Assembly (NCBI GenBank): GCA_004563715.1
Contig: SIRX01000056.1
Location: forward strand, 1 to 37,514
DNA from: Actinomycetota bacterium
GTDB lineage: Bacteria > Actinomycetota > Rubrobacteria > Rubrobacterales > Rubrobacteraceae
Direction: 5' to 3'
DNA length: 37,514 nt
The notes beneath the pieces were generated by a model. It made no database searches. It was not told the DNA's origin and saw only the letters and a list, made by a program, of their open reading frames with translations. The translations under genes and the position numbers were made by a program. This document shows positions 6,309 through 16,156 of this stretch, piece by piece (the first letter of the stretch is position 1; each line of letters begins with the position of its first letter).

Positions 6309-7712
6309 TTGTCCTGTAGCGGTACACATCGGATAGCCTTACGAGCTTACGTGGCTGGGCTGGCTGCTCTAGCCGTGGCTGCGCTGGCCGGCTGGACACT
6401 TTACTTTGAGATCTACCTGACTACCGCCACCTTATCGGCGGGGCTCGTTCTGGGCACGCTCTGTGCTGTCGCTCGTTTCTGGCCCGTCAGCTTCGGAGTG
6501 GGCAGAGCATCTTTTGATGCGGACGATGTTCCCATGCTCGCTGCTCTCGTGCTCGGTGGCCCCGCCTGCGCACTCTTGGTCGCCGCCCCCTCGACTATAT
6601 ACCGGAGCCCGTCCCGAACGGTGTTTCAAGGGTCTGCTTACCTGGTGCAGGTTCTCGCCGCTTCGCTGGCGTTTGCGGCTTTCTCAAAACCTTTACTTGT
6701 ACAACCTCAACTTACGGCTTCGTTTGTTTACGGAGTCCTGGCTGCCGGCTTCGTCTTCTTTAGCGTAAACGTACTGACCTCTTCCGGGCTCATGCGCCTG
6801 AAATACCGGCTTTCCCCGGGTGAGATCGCGCGCGAAATGGTCTTGCCGCCTCTGCCCTCGGACGCTCTGGCGATCGTTACGACGCTCGTTACCGCCCTGG
6901 CGATCACCGCCTATGGTCCGGCCGCGGGCCTGATCCTGCTCTCGGGCGCCGCGCTGTCCTTGATCCTCGTGAAGCAGGTCCGGGAGCACCACAAGAGGAA
7001 GCTCCGGGCGGAGGCCGAGAACGCGGCCCTCAGGGAGGCGCTGCGCGAGTCGAACCTGAACCTCGCCGCCCGGCTGGTAGGCCAGCTCGCGCTGCGCGAC
7101 GGCCATGCCCAGGCCCACGCCGCCGCTTCCGCCATCTACGCCGAAGACCTCGCGCGGGAGATGGGGCTCGGAGATGGGCGGGCGCAGGAGGTGCGCCTGG
7201 CCGCGCTCCTCCAGGACGTGGGGCTCCTGTACGTTCCCGACGAGGTCCTGCTGACCCCGCCGGAGAAGCTCAACTCCCTGGGCCGGATGCGGCTCGAGGA
7301 GCACCCGGTTTCCAGCGAGAAGGTGCTCGCGGAGGTTCCCGGCTTGCACGAAGCGGCCCAATGGGTGCGCTGGCACCACGAGCGGGTGGACGGCACCGGC
7401 TACCCGGACCGCCTGCGGGGCGAGTGGCTCCCGCTGGAGGCGAGGATCCTGGCCACCGCGGCGTTCTACGCCTCGCTCGTCCTCGACAGCCCCCACAGCC
7501 AGCGGCGCTCCCCCGAGGAAGCCCGCCGAGCCCTGATCGAGGAGATGGACCAGGCCGTGGACGGCCTGGTGGCAAAGACCTTCCTGCGCGTGCTCGACCG
7601 CGAGGGCGCATCCTACGCCACAGCCTCCGACGGCCGCTTCCGGTTCCCGGAAGAAGAGGTGGCCCCGCCTCCCGCCGCAGACAACGTCTACCAGCTGCAC
7701 GGCCTCTCCTAA
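6309..7712 (+). CDS. Membrane protein with degenerate HD-GYP domain
   Basis: The N-terminal half is a multi-helix membrane domain (from AYVAGLAALAVAALAGW to LILLSGAALSLILV), roughly six to seven helices. A basic/coiled linker (REHHKRKLRAEAENAALREAL) leads to a cytoplasmic HD-GYP-like domain. In that domain the HD pair reads QD (AALLQDVGLLYVPDE) and the following GK reads GL. HPVSSEKVL and HHERVDGTGYPDRL are kept. Active c-di-GMP phosphodiesterases need the HD pair, so this one is probably inactive or a sensor; that is inference. The start is uncertain: TTG 6309 has a weak gggga; TTG 6252 and GTG 6351 are alternatives, and the true start may lie near HRIALRAYV. It stands directly downstream of the micro-ORF array. 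Confidence 0.75.
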   Translation: MSCSGTHRIALRAYVAGLAALAVAALAGWTLYFEIYLTTATLSAGLVLGTLCAVARFWPVSFGVGRASFDADDVPMLAALVLGGPACALLVAAPSTIYRSPSRTVFQGSAYLVQVLAASLAFAAFSKPLLVQPQLTASFVYGVLAAGFVFFSVNVLTSSGLMRLKYRLSPGEIAREMVLPPLPSDALAIVTTLVTALAITAYGPAAGLILLSGAALSLILVKQVREHHKRKLRAEAENAALREALRESNLNLAARLVGQLALRDGHAQAHAAASAIYAEDLAREMGLGDGRAQEVRLAALLQDVGLLYVPDEVLLTPPEKLNSLGRMRLEEHPVSSEKVLAEVPGLHEAAQWVRWHHERVDGTGYPDRLRGEWLPLEARILATAAFYASLVLDSPHSQRRSPEEARRALIEEMDQAVDGLVAKTFLRVLDREGASYATASDGRFRFPEEEVAPPPAADNVYQLHGLS

Positions 7713-7830
7713 CAACCTCCAGGCTTCTCTATACCTGCCAACAAGACGCCGCCGGCCCAGACCCCCGGTGAACACGGCCTGACACCCCTTTTGCCCACCC
7801 CGTAGCGTAAACCACCCCGAAACAAACCTG

Positions 7831-7859
7831 TTGACATCCCCCTGTCTTCCTTGTACCAT
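7831..7859 (+). promoter_or_regulatory. Sigma-70-type promoter for the RHH/esterase operon
   Basis: TTGACA at 7831-7836, a 17-bp spacer and TACCAT at 7854-7859 form one of the clearest promoters in the window. It precedes the ribbon-helix-helix regulator gene by about 50 nt, and its -10 box overlaps the palindrome of the putative operator. Confidence 0.75.
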
Positions 7860-7895
7860 CCATGTGGATGTTAGATAGATGTTAGGTGGATGTTG
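7857..7895. promoter_or_regulatory. Repeat operator for the RHH regulator
   Basis: An inverted repeat CATCCA-TG-TGGATG (7857-7870) runs into three direct repeats GATGTT(A/G) at 7867-7873, 7878-7884 and 7889-7895, spaced exactly 11 bp. Ribbon-helix-helix proteins commonly bind such helically phased short repeats cooperatively. Overlap with the promoter suggests autorepression. Confidence 0.65.
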
Positions 7896-7910
7896 AAGGG
7901 AGGTTACTGG

Positions 7911-8309
7911 ATGGCGGCGGGTGAGTTGGAGAAGATCACGATCAACATGGCGCCGGTGGACCTGGGGCAGATCGACCTGCTGGTGCAGGAGGGCTTCTAC
8001 CAGAACCGCACGGACTTTATCCGCACGGCGATTCGGAACCAGATCTCCGCGCACGCCGACGCTGTGCGCCAGACGGTGGCCCGCAAAACGCTGGTGCTCG
8101 GGCTCCAGCACTACACGCGGGATGACCTGGAAGCTGTGCGCGCCGCCGGGGAGAGGCTCCAGATCAATGTCCTGGGCCTCGCGAGTATTGACGACGACGT
8201 GTCCCCGGAGCTCGCCCGGGAGACGATCGACTCCGTGGTCGTGCTGGGCGCCTTCCGGGCGAGCCCGGCGGTAAAGGCGGCGCTGGCGGACCGTATCCGC
8301 TCGTCGTAG
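7911..8309 (+). CDS. CopG-type ribbon-helix-helix transcriptional regulator
   Basis: ATG 7911 with aagggagg 7 nt upstream is preferred over the in-frame ATG at 7890, which lies inside the operator; this gives 132 aa. The N-terminal LEKITINMAPVDLGQIDLLVQEGFYQNRTDFIRTAIRNQI region is a typical beta-strand then helix-turn-helix of the Arc/MetJ/CopG fold. The C-terminal part (about 55-132; TLVLGLQHYTRDDLEAVRAAGERL) is longer than minimal CopG proteins and may bind a ligand. It is 30 nt ahead of a PHB-depolymerase-type esterase and probably controls both genes. Regulators of this type are often found beside such esterases. Confidence 0.85.
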   Translation: MAAGELEKITINMAPVDLGQIDLLVQEGFYQNRTDFIRTAIRNQISAHADAVRQTVARKTLVLGLQHYTRDDLEAVRAAGERLQINVLGLASIDDDVSPELARETIDSVVVLGAFRASPAVKAALADRIRSS

Positions 8310-8339
8310 CGTCACACAAAAGAGAGGAGAAACGCGAAC

Positions 8340-9539
8340 ATGAACAACCCGTTCCAGTCCGGCATGATGGAGGCCGTCCGCCTCACCCGCGAGGGCCGGC
8401 TCGACGAGGCGACAGCCAGGATCCAACGCGCCCTCGCCGGCGCGCCGGATGCGTCCGAGGCGCGAGAAACGGTCGCGCAGGAGGATTTCCGCGCCCCGGA
8501 TGAAGCTCCGCCAGAGACCTCTGGCCCGACCTGGCAGGGCTTCCGCCGCGCCCCGGCGCAGCCGCGCGGCTTCCGGGGCATGACGCCGCCCTCCGGCCTC
8601 CGGCTCCCCGACGCGCCGCTCACGATGCCGGGCTCTCTCGCGGGCGTCACCAGCCCGGTCGTCGTTCCGGAGGGGGCGCGGTTTCTGGAGCGGTCCTACA
8701 CGAATCGGGCCGGGAGCCGCGGCTACAAGCTGTACGTACCTAGCGGGTACGCCGGACAAGAAGTGATGCTCGTCGTCATGCTGCACGGCTGCACCCAGAA
8801 CCCCGACGACTTCGCCACCGGCACGCTCATGAACGCGCTCGCCGAGGAGCACACCTTCCTCGTCGCCTATCCCGCCCAGGCCCGGGGCGCCAACACCTCC
8901 GGGTGCTGGAACTGGTTCCAGGCCGCCGACCAGCGGCGGGGCGGGGGCGAACCCTCGATCCTCGCGGGGATCACGGCCGAGGTCCTCGGCGAGTACAACG
9001 TGAACCCCGCTAAGGTGTACGTGGCCGGGATGTCGGCCGGCGGGGCGATGGCCGCGATCCTGGGCGCTACCTATCCCGACCTTTACGCCGCCGTCGGGGT
9101 CCACTCCGGCCTCGCCCCCGGCGCCGCCCGGGATCTGCCCTCCGCCTTCGCCGCGATGCAGAATGGGGGACCGGCTGCGCCGGGCGGCGGCGGCTCCCGG
9201 AGCGTGCCGCTGATCCTGTTCCACGGGGACCGCGACACCACCGTCAACCCGCGCAACGCCGACCACCTGCTGGCCCACGCGGGCGCGAACATCCGGGCCG
9301 GGGCGGACGGCCAGCCGCCCCTGGCGACCGTGCGGCAGGGAAAGGTCCCCGACGGGTACTCCTACACCCGCGCCACCCACCGCGACGCTGGCGGCCGCGC
9401 CCTCGTCGAGCGCTGGACCGTGCACGGGCTCGAGCACGCCTGGTCGGGGGGAAGCTCCCTCGGCTCGTACACCGATCCCAAAGGCCCCGACGCCTCGGCC
9501 GAAATGGTCCGGTTCTTCCGGCAGCATTCTCGCCGGTAG
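8340..9539 (+). CDS. PHB depolymerase family esterase
   Basis: This is a 399-aa alpha/beta hydrolase with gagaggag upstream of its ATG. The first 105 residues (a short helical repeat, then a Pro/Ala-rich segment) have no signal peptide, so the enzyme is probably intracellular. The esterase domain follows: YKLYVPSGY, VVMLHGCTQNPDDFA (oxyanion region), the lipase box GMSAGG with Ser232, HGDRDTTV with Asp299 and GLEHAWSGG with His367. These match the poly(3-hydroxybutyrate) depolymerase/feruloyl-esterase-like family. The likely role is polyester or short ester hydrolysis. It is co-transcribed with the upstream RHH regulator. Confidence 0.85.
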   Translation: MNNPFQSGMMEAVRLTREGRLDEATARIQRALAGAPDASEARETVAQEDFRAPDEAPPETSGPTWQGFRRAPAQPRGFRGMTPPSGLRLPDAPLTMPGSLAGVTSPVVVPEGARFLERSYTNRAGSRGYKLYVPSGYAGQEVMLVVMLHGCTQNPDDFATGTLMNALAEEHTFLVAYPAQARGANTSGCWNWFQAADQRRGGGEPSILAGITAEVLGEYNVNPAKVYVAGMSAGGAMAAILGATYPDLYAAVGVHSGLAPGAARDLPSAFAAMQNGGPAAPGGGGSRSVPLILFHGDRDTTVNPRNADHLLAHAGANIRAGADGQPPLATVRQGKVPDGYSYTRATHRDAGGRALVERWTVHGLEHAWSGGSSLGSYTDPKGPDASAEMVRFFRQHSRR

Positions 9540-9574
9540 GGGGAGGCAAGGCTCGGGCAGGCGTGGCTGTTAAA

Positions 9575-9604
9575 CTGAAGCCGTTCGTGGGGAACGAGCT
9601 TCAG
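9575..9604 (+). promoter_or_regulatory. Hairpin overlapping the SD of the acyl-CoA synthetase
   Basis: Arms CTGAAGC-CGTTC (9575-9586) and GAACG-A-GCTTCAG (9592-9604) form 12 pairs with a single bulged A and a 5-nt loop. The last two bases overlap the SD aggagg (9603-9608) of the gene at 9615. It could modulate translation of the operon's first gene. Confidence 0.45.
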
Positions 9605-9614
9605 GAGGAAATAT

Positions 9615-11291
<1,677 letters not shown>

Positions 11292-11315
11292 GAGCCCGAG
11301 AGGAGCGAGCCCGAG

Positions 11316-12503
11316 ATGAACTTCGACCCGACCACAGACCAGAAACGCTGGCGGGACCTGGCCCGCGACTTCGCCGAGGCCGTCATACGGCCCCGGGCCG
11401 CCAGGCTCGACAAGGAGCAGAAGTTGCCCTACGACGTAATCGCGGAGATGGCCGGGCTGGGGCTCATGGGCCTGACGCTGCCCGAGGAGTACGGCGGGAG
11501 CGGCGGCGACTTCGTCGCGTACAACCTGGCGCTAGAGGAGATCAGCCGCGCGGACACCTCCGTCGGGATCACGATGGAGGCCCACATCTCCCTCGGGTGC
11601 GCCCCGATCGCCGCTTTCGGGACCGTCGAGCAGAAAGAGCAGTTCCTGGTGCCCTGCGCCACCGGCGAGAAGCTGTGGGCCTTCGGGCTCACCGAGGAGC
11701 ACGCCGGCACCGACGCCGGCGGGACGCGCACCACCGCCGAGCTTGCGGACGGCGCGTGGGTCATAAACGGCTCGAAGAAGTGGATCACCAACGGCGGCAC
11801 GGACATCACCGCGGGCGTGACCGCGATGTGCCGCACGGGAACGCGCGAAAACGGCAAGCCGGAGCTCACCGCCATCCTCGTGCCGCAGGACACGCCGGGC
11901 TACACCCGCGGGCCAGGCTACGAGAAAACCGGCTGGCGCGCCTCCGACCAGCGCCCGCTGTACTTCGAGGACTGCCGGGTGCCGGAGGCGAACGTGCTCG
12001 GCGAGCGGGGCGCGGGCTTCCGGCAGTTCCTCCGGACGCTGGACGCGGGACGGGTGGCGGTCGGGGCGCTCTCGGTCGGGCTGGCTCAGGCGTGCCTCGA
12101 CGAGGCGCTCTCGCGGGCTCGGGAGCGGGAGCAGTTCGGCCGGGCCATAGCCGGGTTCCAGGCGATACAGTTCAAGCTCGCGGACATGGCGATGGAGGTG
12201 GAGCTGGCGCGCAACATGGTGCTCAAGGCGGCGTGGCTCAAGGACCGGGGGAGGCCGTTCGCGAGGGAGGCGAGCATGGCGAAGGTCTTCGCGAGCGAGA
12301 CGGCCAAGCGGGCGGCGGACCAGGCCGTGCAGATCTGGGGCGGCGAGGGCTTTATGGAGACGAGCGCCGTGGCCCGCTACTGGCGACAGGTCAAGATCAA
12401 CGAGATCGGGGAGGGGACCAGCGAGATAAACCGCCAGATCATCGCCCGCTCCCTGCTCTCCGAGAGCGCCGAAGCGGCAAAGGAGAGGATGGTGGCCCAG
12501 TAA
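11316..12503 (+). CDS. Acyl-CoA dehydrogenase
   Basis: This 395-aa FAD flavoprotein passes electrons to ETF. Typical segments are LPEEYGGSGGDFVAY, FGLTEEHAGTDAGG (substrate/FAD loop), KKWITNGG, and IWGGEGFMETSAVARYWRQVKINEIGEGTSEI. The operon context suggests isovaleryl-CoA dehydrogenase. However, the site where IVD has its catalytic Glu (LDLERL in the human enzyme) reads LDAGRV, while Glu is present in GEGTSEI, the MCAD/SCAD position. The catalytic geometry therefore looks like ordinary short-chain dehydrogenases. It starts 24 nt after the synthetase with gagaggag as SD. Confidence 0.9.
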   Translation: MNFDPTTDQKRWRDLARDFAEAVIRPRAARLDKEQKLPYDVIAEMAGLGLMGLTLPEEYGGSGGDFVAYNLALEEISRADTSVGITMEAHISLGCAPIAAFGTVEQKEQFLVPCATGEKLWAFGLTEEHAGTDAGGTRTTAELADGAWVINGSKKWITNGGTDITAGVTAMCRTGTRENGKPELTAILVPQDTPGYTRGPGYEKTGWRASDQRPLYFEDCRVPEANVLGERGAGFRQFLRTLDAGRVAVGALSVGLAQACLDEALSRAREREQFGRAIAGFQAIQFKLADMAMEVELARNMVLKAAWLKDRGRPFAREASMAKVFASETAKRAADQAVQIWGGEGFMETSAVARYWRQVKINEIGEGTSEINRQIIARSLLSESAEAAKERMVAQ

Positions 12504-12504
12504 C

Positions 12505-12828
12505 GTGGCGCTCTACGCCCTGAACCTGTTCGACCTGGCGGAAAACGACCTCTACCGGCAATACTCGCGCCGCTCGGTAGCCGCGGTTGAGAAGCACGGC
12601 GGCCGTGTCGTGGCGCTCGGCCGGCTGGAAGACGACGAGGGAGGCTCGGAGGTGGAGCCTCGGTCGGTCATGGTCCTCGTGGAGTGGCCCGGACGCGCGG
12701 CGTTCGACGCCTTTCTCGAAGACCCCGAGCACGCCGACCTGCACCCGCTGCGCGAGCACGGTACGCGCAATTACCTGTGGTGGACCTACGAGCGGCTGGA
12801 GGACCTGCGGCCGCTGTTCCGCGGGTAG
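12505..12828 (+). CDS. DUF1330-like small protein (dimeric alpha/beta barrel)
   Basis: The GTG start lies one base after the stop of the dehydrogenase, implying translational coupling. The 107-aa protein reads YALNLFDLAEND, YRQYSRRSVAAVEKHGGRVVALGRLE, then SVMVLVEWPGRAAFDAFLEDPEHADLHPLRE. This is the beta-alpha-beta-beta layout of DUF1330/NIPSNAP-like ferredoxin-fold proteins. The function within the catabolic operon is unknown. Confidence 0.65.
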   Translation: MALYALNLFDLAENDLYRQYSRRSVAAVEKHGGRVVALGRLEDDEGGSEVEPRSVMVLVEWPGRAAFDAFLEDPEHADLHPLREHGTRNYLWWTYERLEDLRPLFRG

Positions 12829-12892
12829 CGCGGATGGGGGGACGCCGGATAACATACTCCCAGTTTGGATGGACCGTGGGGACAGGTGACCG

Positions 12893-14500
12893 TTGAGCAA
12901 GCTGCACAGCCACGTTGATACCGGTGGCGAGACGTTCCGGGAGAACGCCCGCGGATACGAGAAGCTGCTCGCTGATTTGCGGGGGCGCTCGGCGGAGGCC
13001 CGTCTCGGCGGAAGCGAGAAGGCCCGGAAGCGTCACGAGGAGCGGGGCAAGCTGCTGGTGCGCGATCGCGTCGAGCGCCTCCTCGATCCCGGCACCGCTT
13101 TCCTGGAGCTCTCGCCCCTGGCAGCCTACGGTCTCTACGACGGGGACGTGCCGGCGGCCGGCATCGTTACCGGCGTCGGACGCGTCGCGGGCCGGGAGGT
13201 GATGATCGTCGCCAACGACGCCACCGTCAAGGGCGGCACCTACTACCCGATGACGGTAAAGAAGCACCTGCGGGCGCAGGAGGTCGCCGAGCAGAACCAC
13301 CTGCCCTGCGTGTACCTGGTGGACTCCGGCGGGGCCTTTTTGCCGCTCCAGGACGAGGTCTTCCCGGATCGCGACCACTTCGGGCGCATCTTCTACAACC
13401 AGGCCCGGATGAGCGCGAAGGGCATCCCCCAGATCGCGGCGGTCATGGGGAGCTGCACGGCGGGCGGGGCCTACGTGCCGGCGATGAGCGACGAGGTCGT
13501 GATCGTGAAGGGGGAGGGTACGATCTTCCTGGGCGGGCCGCCGCTCGTGAAGGCCGCCACCGGCGAGGACGTGAGCGCCGAAGAGTTGGGCGGGGCCGAC
13601 GTGCATACCCGGCTTTCAGGGGTAGCCGACCACTTCGCCGAGAACGACGAGCACGCCCTGGCGATAGTCCGCTCCGTCGTGGCGAACCTGAACACGGAGA
13701 AGCGCGTTCCCTGGACCGTCGAAGAGCCCGAGGAGCCTCTCTACAGCGCGGAGGAGCTTTACGGCGTCGTGCCGGAGGACTACCGCCGCGGTTACGACGT
13801 GCGGGAGGTCGTAGCCCGCGTCGTGGACGGCAGCCGGCTGCACGAGTTCAAGCCCCGCTACGGCGAGACCCTGGTGTGCGGGTTTGCCCGGGTCATGGGC
13901 CACCCGGTCGGTATCATCGCCAACAACGGCATCCTGTTCTCCGAGAGCGCGCTCAAGGGGACGCACTTTATCGAGCTGTGCTGCTCGCGGGGAATACCGC
14001 TGGTGTTTCTGCAGAACATCACCGGGTTTATGGTCGGCCGGGAGTACGAGGCGGGCGGGATCGCCAGGGACGGGGCGAAGATGGTGATGGCGGTAGCCAA
14101 CGCGAACGTCCCCAAGTTCACGGTGGTCATTGGGGGGTCTTTCGGGGCGGGCAACTACGGGATGTGCGGGCGGGCGTACTCGCCGCACCTGCTCTTTATG
14201 TGGCCGAACGCCCGGATCAGCGTTATGGGCGGGGAGCAGGCGGCGAACGTGCTGCTGACGGTGCGCGAGGAGGGGCTCCGGCGCGAAGGACGGGAGATGA
14301 CGAACGAAGATAGGGAGGAGTTCAAGGCGCCGATCCTGGAGAAGTACGAGCGGGAGGGCAACCCCTACCACTCGACCGCCCGTCTCTGGGATGACGGCGT
14401 CATAGACCCGGCCGACACGAGGATGGTCCTGGCCCTCGGCCTCTCCGCCGCCGCGAACGCCCCGCCTCAGGAGACCCGCTACGGTATCTTCAGGATGTAG
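12893..14500 (+). CDS. Methylcrotonyl-CoA carboxylase beta (carboxyltransferase) subunit
   Basis: The TTG start follows ggacaggtga; the protein has 535 aa, the usual size. It transfers CO2 from biotin to 3-methylcrotonyl-CoA in leucine breakdown. Features are the N-terminal KLLADLRGR helix, [49 protein letters not shown], the oxyanion [16 protein letters not shown], and in the C-terminal half [39 protein letters not shown] and the terminal YGIFRM characteristic of MCC-beta. Geranyl-CoA carboxylase beta is the nearest alternative. The alpha subunit is three genes downstream. Confidence 0.9.
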   Translation: MSKLHSHVDTGGETFRENARGYEKLLADLRGRSAEARLGGSEKARKRHEERGKLLVRDRVERLLDPGTAFLELSPLAAYGLYDGDVPAAGIVTGVGRVAGREVMIVANDATVKGGTYYPMTVKKHLRAQEVAEQNHLPCVYLVDSGGAFLPLQDEVFPDRDHFGRIFYNQARMSAKGIPQIAAVMGSCTAGGAYVPAMSDEVVIVKGEGTIFLGGPPLVKAATGEDVSAEELGGADVHTRLSGVADHFAENDEHALAIVRSVVANLNTEKRVPWTVEEPEEPLYSAEELYGVVPEDYRRGYDVREVVARVVDGSRLHEFKPRYGETLVCGFARVMGHPVGIIANNGILFSESALKGTHFIELCCSRGIPLVFLQNITGFMVGREYEAGGIARDGAKMVMAVANANVPKFTVVIGGSFGAGNYGMCGRAYSPHLLFMWPNARISVMGGEQAANVLLTVREEGLRREGREMTNEDREEFKAPILEKYEREGNPYHSTARLWDDGVIDPADTRMVLALGLSAAANAPPQETRYGIFRM

Positions 14501-14501
14501 G

Positions 14502-15353
14502 GTGCGGCTGGAGTTCCTGGGCACGGGCGGCGCCATCACCACGCCCCAGCCGGGCTGCTGGTGCCGGCTGTGCTCCCAGGCCCGGCAAGAGGGGATACCC
14601 CACAGCCGCAGCGGACCGAGCCTCTTCGTTCACGGCCCCGACGTCCTCATAGACACCCCGGAGGAGATAAAGGACCAGCTCAACCGCTCTACGGTGGGGC
14701 GTATCCGGGCGGGCGTCTACTCCCACTGGCATCCGGATCACGTCATGGGCTGGCGGGTGTGGGAGATGAACGCCGACTGGCGCGGCTGGCCGCCGGAGAA
14801 CGCCTGCACCGACGTATACCTGCCCGAGCAGGTCGGGCGCGACTTCCGCCGGATGCTCGGGAGCTGGGACCATCTGGCGTATCTCCAGGACCGGGGACTC
14901 GTGCGACTGATCGAGCTATCCGACGGCGAAAGCGTGGAGCTTGACGGGGTCCGCATCTCCCCGTTCCGGGTGGCGGAGGACTACGTGTACGCGTTTCTCT
15001 TCGAGGAAGCCGACAAGCGGGTCCTCATCGCCCCCGACGAGCTGAACGGCTGGGAGCCGCCGGCCTGGGTGCAGGGGGTGGACCTGGCGGTGCTGCCGAA
15101 GGGCCTGGACGAGTTCGACCCGTTTACCGGCGAGCGGCGCATCCCGGCGGGGCACCCGATCCTGAAAGAAGAGGCCACCTACGAGGAGACGCTGGAGATC
15201 TTGGAGCGGCTGGGGGCGGAGCGCGTGATCCTCACCCACATCGAGGAGGTTGACGGCCTCTCCCACGACGACCTCCAGGTCCTTCAGGGGCGGCTGCAAG
15301 CCGAGGGCCGGAACGTTGCCTTTGCCTACGATACGCTGGTCGTAGATGTCTGA
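14502..15353 (+). CDS. PhnP-like metallo-beta-lactamase-fold hydrolase
   Basis: The GTG start is immediately after the stop of the carboxylase beta gene (one base apart). The 283-aa protein opens with LEFLGTGGAITTPQPGCWCRLC; the GCxCxxC group matches the structural-zinc cysteines of PhnP-type phosphodiesterases. SHWHPDH is the catalytic metal motif, and further metal ligands are likely in LIAPDELNG and LTHIEEVDG. It should hydrolyse a phosphodiester or a related small ester. Such an enzyme has no known step in leucine degradation, but its position between the MCC subunit genes implies co-expression. Confidence 0.8.
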   Translation: MRLEFLGTGGAITTPQPGCWCRLCSQARQEGIPHSRSGPSLFVHGPDVLIDTPEEIKDQLNRSTVGRIRAGVYSHWHPDHVMGWRVWEMNADWRGWPPENACTDVYLPEQVGRDFRRMLGSWDHLAYLQDRGLVRLIELSDGESVELDGVRISPFRVAEDYVYAFLFEEADKRVLIAPDELNGWEPPAWVQGVDLAVLPKGLDEFDPFTGERRIPAGHPILKEEATYEETLEILERLGAERVILTHIEEVDGLSHDDLQVLQGRLQAEGRNVAFAYDTLVVDV

Positions 15354-15367
15354 GAGGGGGAGAGCTT

Positions 15368-16156
15368 GTGAACGGTGAGTACCGGCACCTGCGCCGGACG
15401 GACGAGGGGCGGGTGGCGACGGTCGCGCTGGACCGGCCCGACACGCGCAACGCGCTGAACGCGGACCTCATAGAAGAGCTGACCCGCTGCTTCGAGGAGG
15501 TCGCGGAAGATGACAGCATCCGGGTCGTTGTCCTGACCGGGGCGGGGCCTGTTTTCTGCGCGGGGGCGGATGTTGGGTACATGAGGGAGACGGCGCGGTT
15601 TTCTTACGAGGAGAACGTGGAGGACGCGCGGCGGCTGGCGGCGATGTTCCGGGCGATGGACGGGTGTCCGAAGCCGGTGGTGGCGGCGGTGCGGGGGGCG
15701 GCAATAGGGGGCGGGGCCGGGCTCGTGGCGGCGGCGGACGTGGCGGTGGCCGGGGAGGAAACGGTGTTCGCCTTCTCCGAGGTGCGGCTCGGGATCGCGC
15801 CGGCCACCATCGCGCCGTTCGTGGCACGCAAGATCGGGCTCTCCCACGCCCGAGCGCTGTTCCTGACCGGCGGGCGTTTCGGCGCGGGACGGGCGCGGGA
15901 GGTCGGGCTCGTCCACGAGGTCGTTCCGGAGGACGAGCTGGACGCGGCGGTGGAGAAAGTAGTTCACGGGTTGCTCAAGGGCGGCCCGGCGGCGCAGGCG
16001 GAGACCAAGGGTCTACTCTGGGAGCTGGATCCTTTTGCCGACGTAACGGAGGGGATGGCCCGCCGGATCGCGGCGCTACGGACCGGCGAGGAGGGGCAGG
16101 AGGGGCTCGGGGCGTTTCTGGAGAAGCGCGAGCCGGCGTGGAGGGAGGGCTCTTGA
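15368..16156 (+). CDS. Enoyl-CoA hydratase, probably methylglutaconyl-CoA hydratase
   Basis: This 262-aa crotonase-fold protein has a GTG start with agagggggaga upstream. NALNADLIEELTRCFEE, GAGPVFCAGADVGYM (first oxyanion loop), AVRGAAIGGGAGLVAAADVAVAGEE and FSEVRLGIAPA (catalytic Glu in SEVRLG) are all visible. Between the MCC beta and alpha genes the natural assignment is hydration of 3-methylglutaconyl-CoA to HMG-CoA (LiuC-like). Its last bases overlap the start of the alpha-subunit gene. Confidence 0.85.
   Translation: MNGEYRHLRRTDEGRVATVALDRPDTRNALNADLIEELTRCFEEVAEDDSIRVVVLTGAGPVFCAGADVGYMRETARFSYEENVEDARRLAAMFRAMDGCPKPVVAAVRGAAIGGGAGLVAAADVAVAGEETVFAFSEVRLGIAPATIAPFVARKIGLSHARALFLTGGRFGAGRAREVGLVHEVVPEDELDAAVEKVVHGLLKGGPAAQAETKGLLWELDPFADVTEGMARRIAALRTGEEGQEGLGAFLEKREPAWREGS

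Noticed and set aside
6272-6319. 15-codon frame MGGEPKFSLGMVFVL before the HD-like gene
   Set aside because: It has no SD before its ATG and does not resemble the MGRKAW units; gggagga overlaps its own start, so it is probably chance.
6693-9527. Very long minus-strand open frame (about 944 codons) opposite the HD-like, RHH and esterase genes
   Set aside because: It spans three well-supported plus-strand genes, and its composition (Gly, Arg, Val, His-rich, no motif) is that of a shadow frame produced by GC-rich codon bias.
15664-16152. N-terminal extension of the biotin carboxylase frame
   Set aside because: The frame is open upstream only because of GC bias and overlaps the hydratase gene; biotin carboxylase homology begins at the TTG at 16153, which has its own SD.
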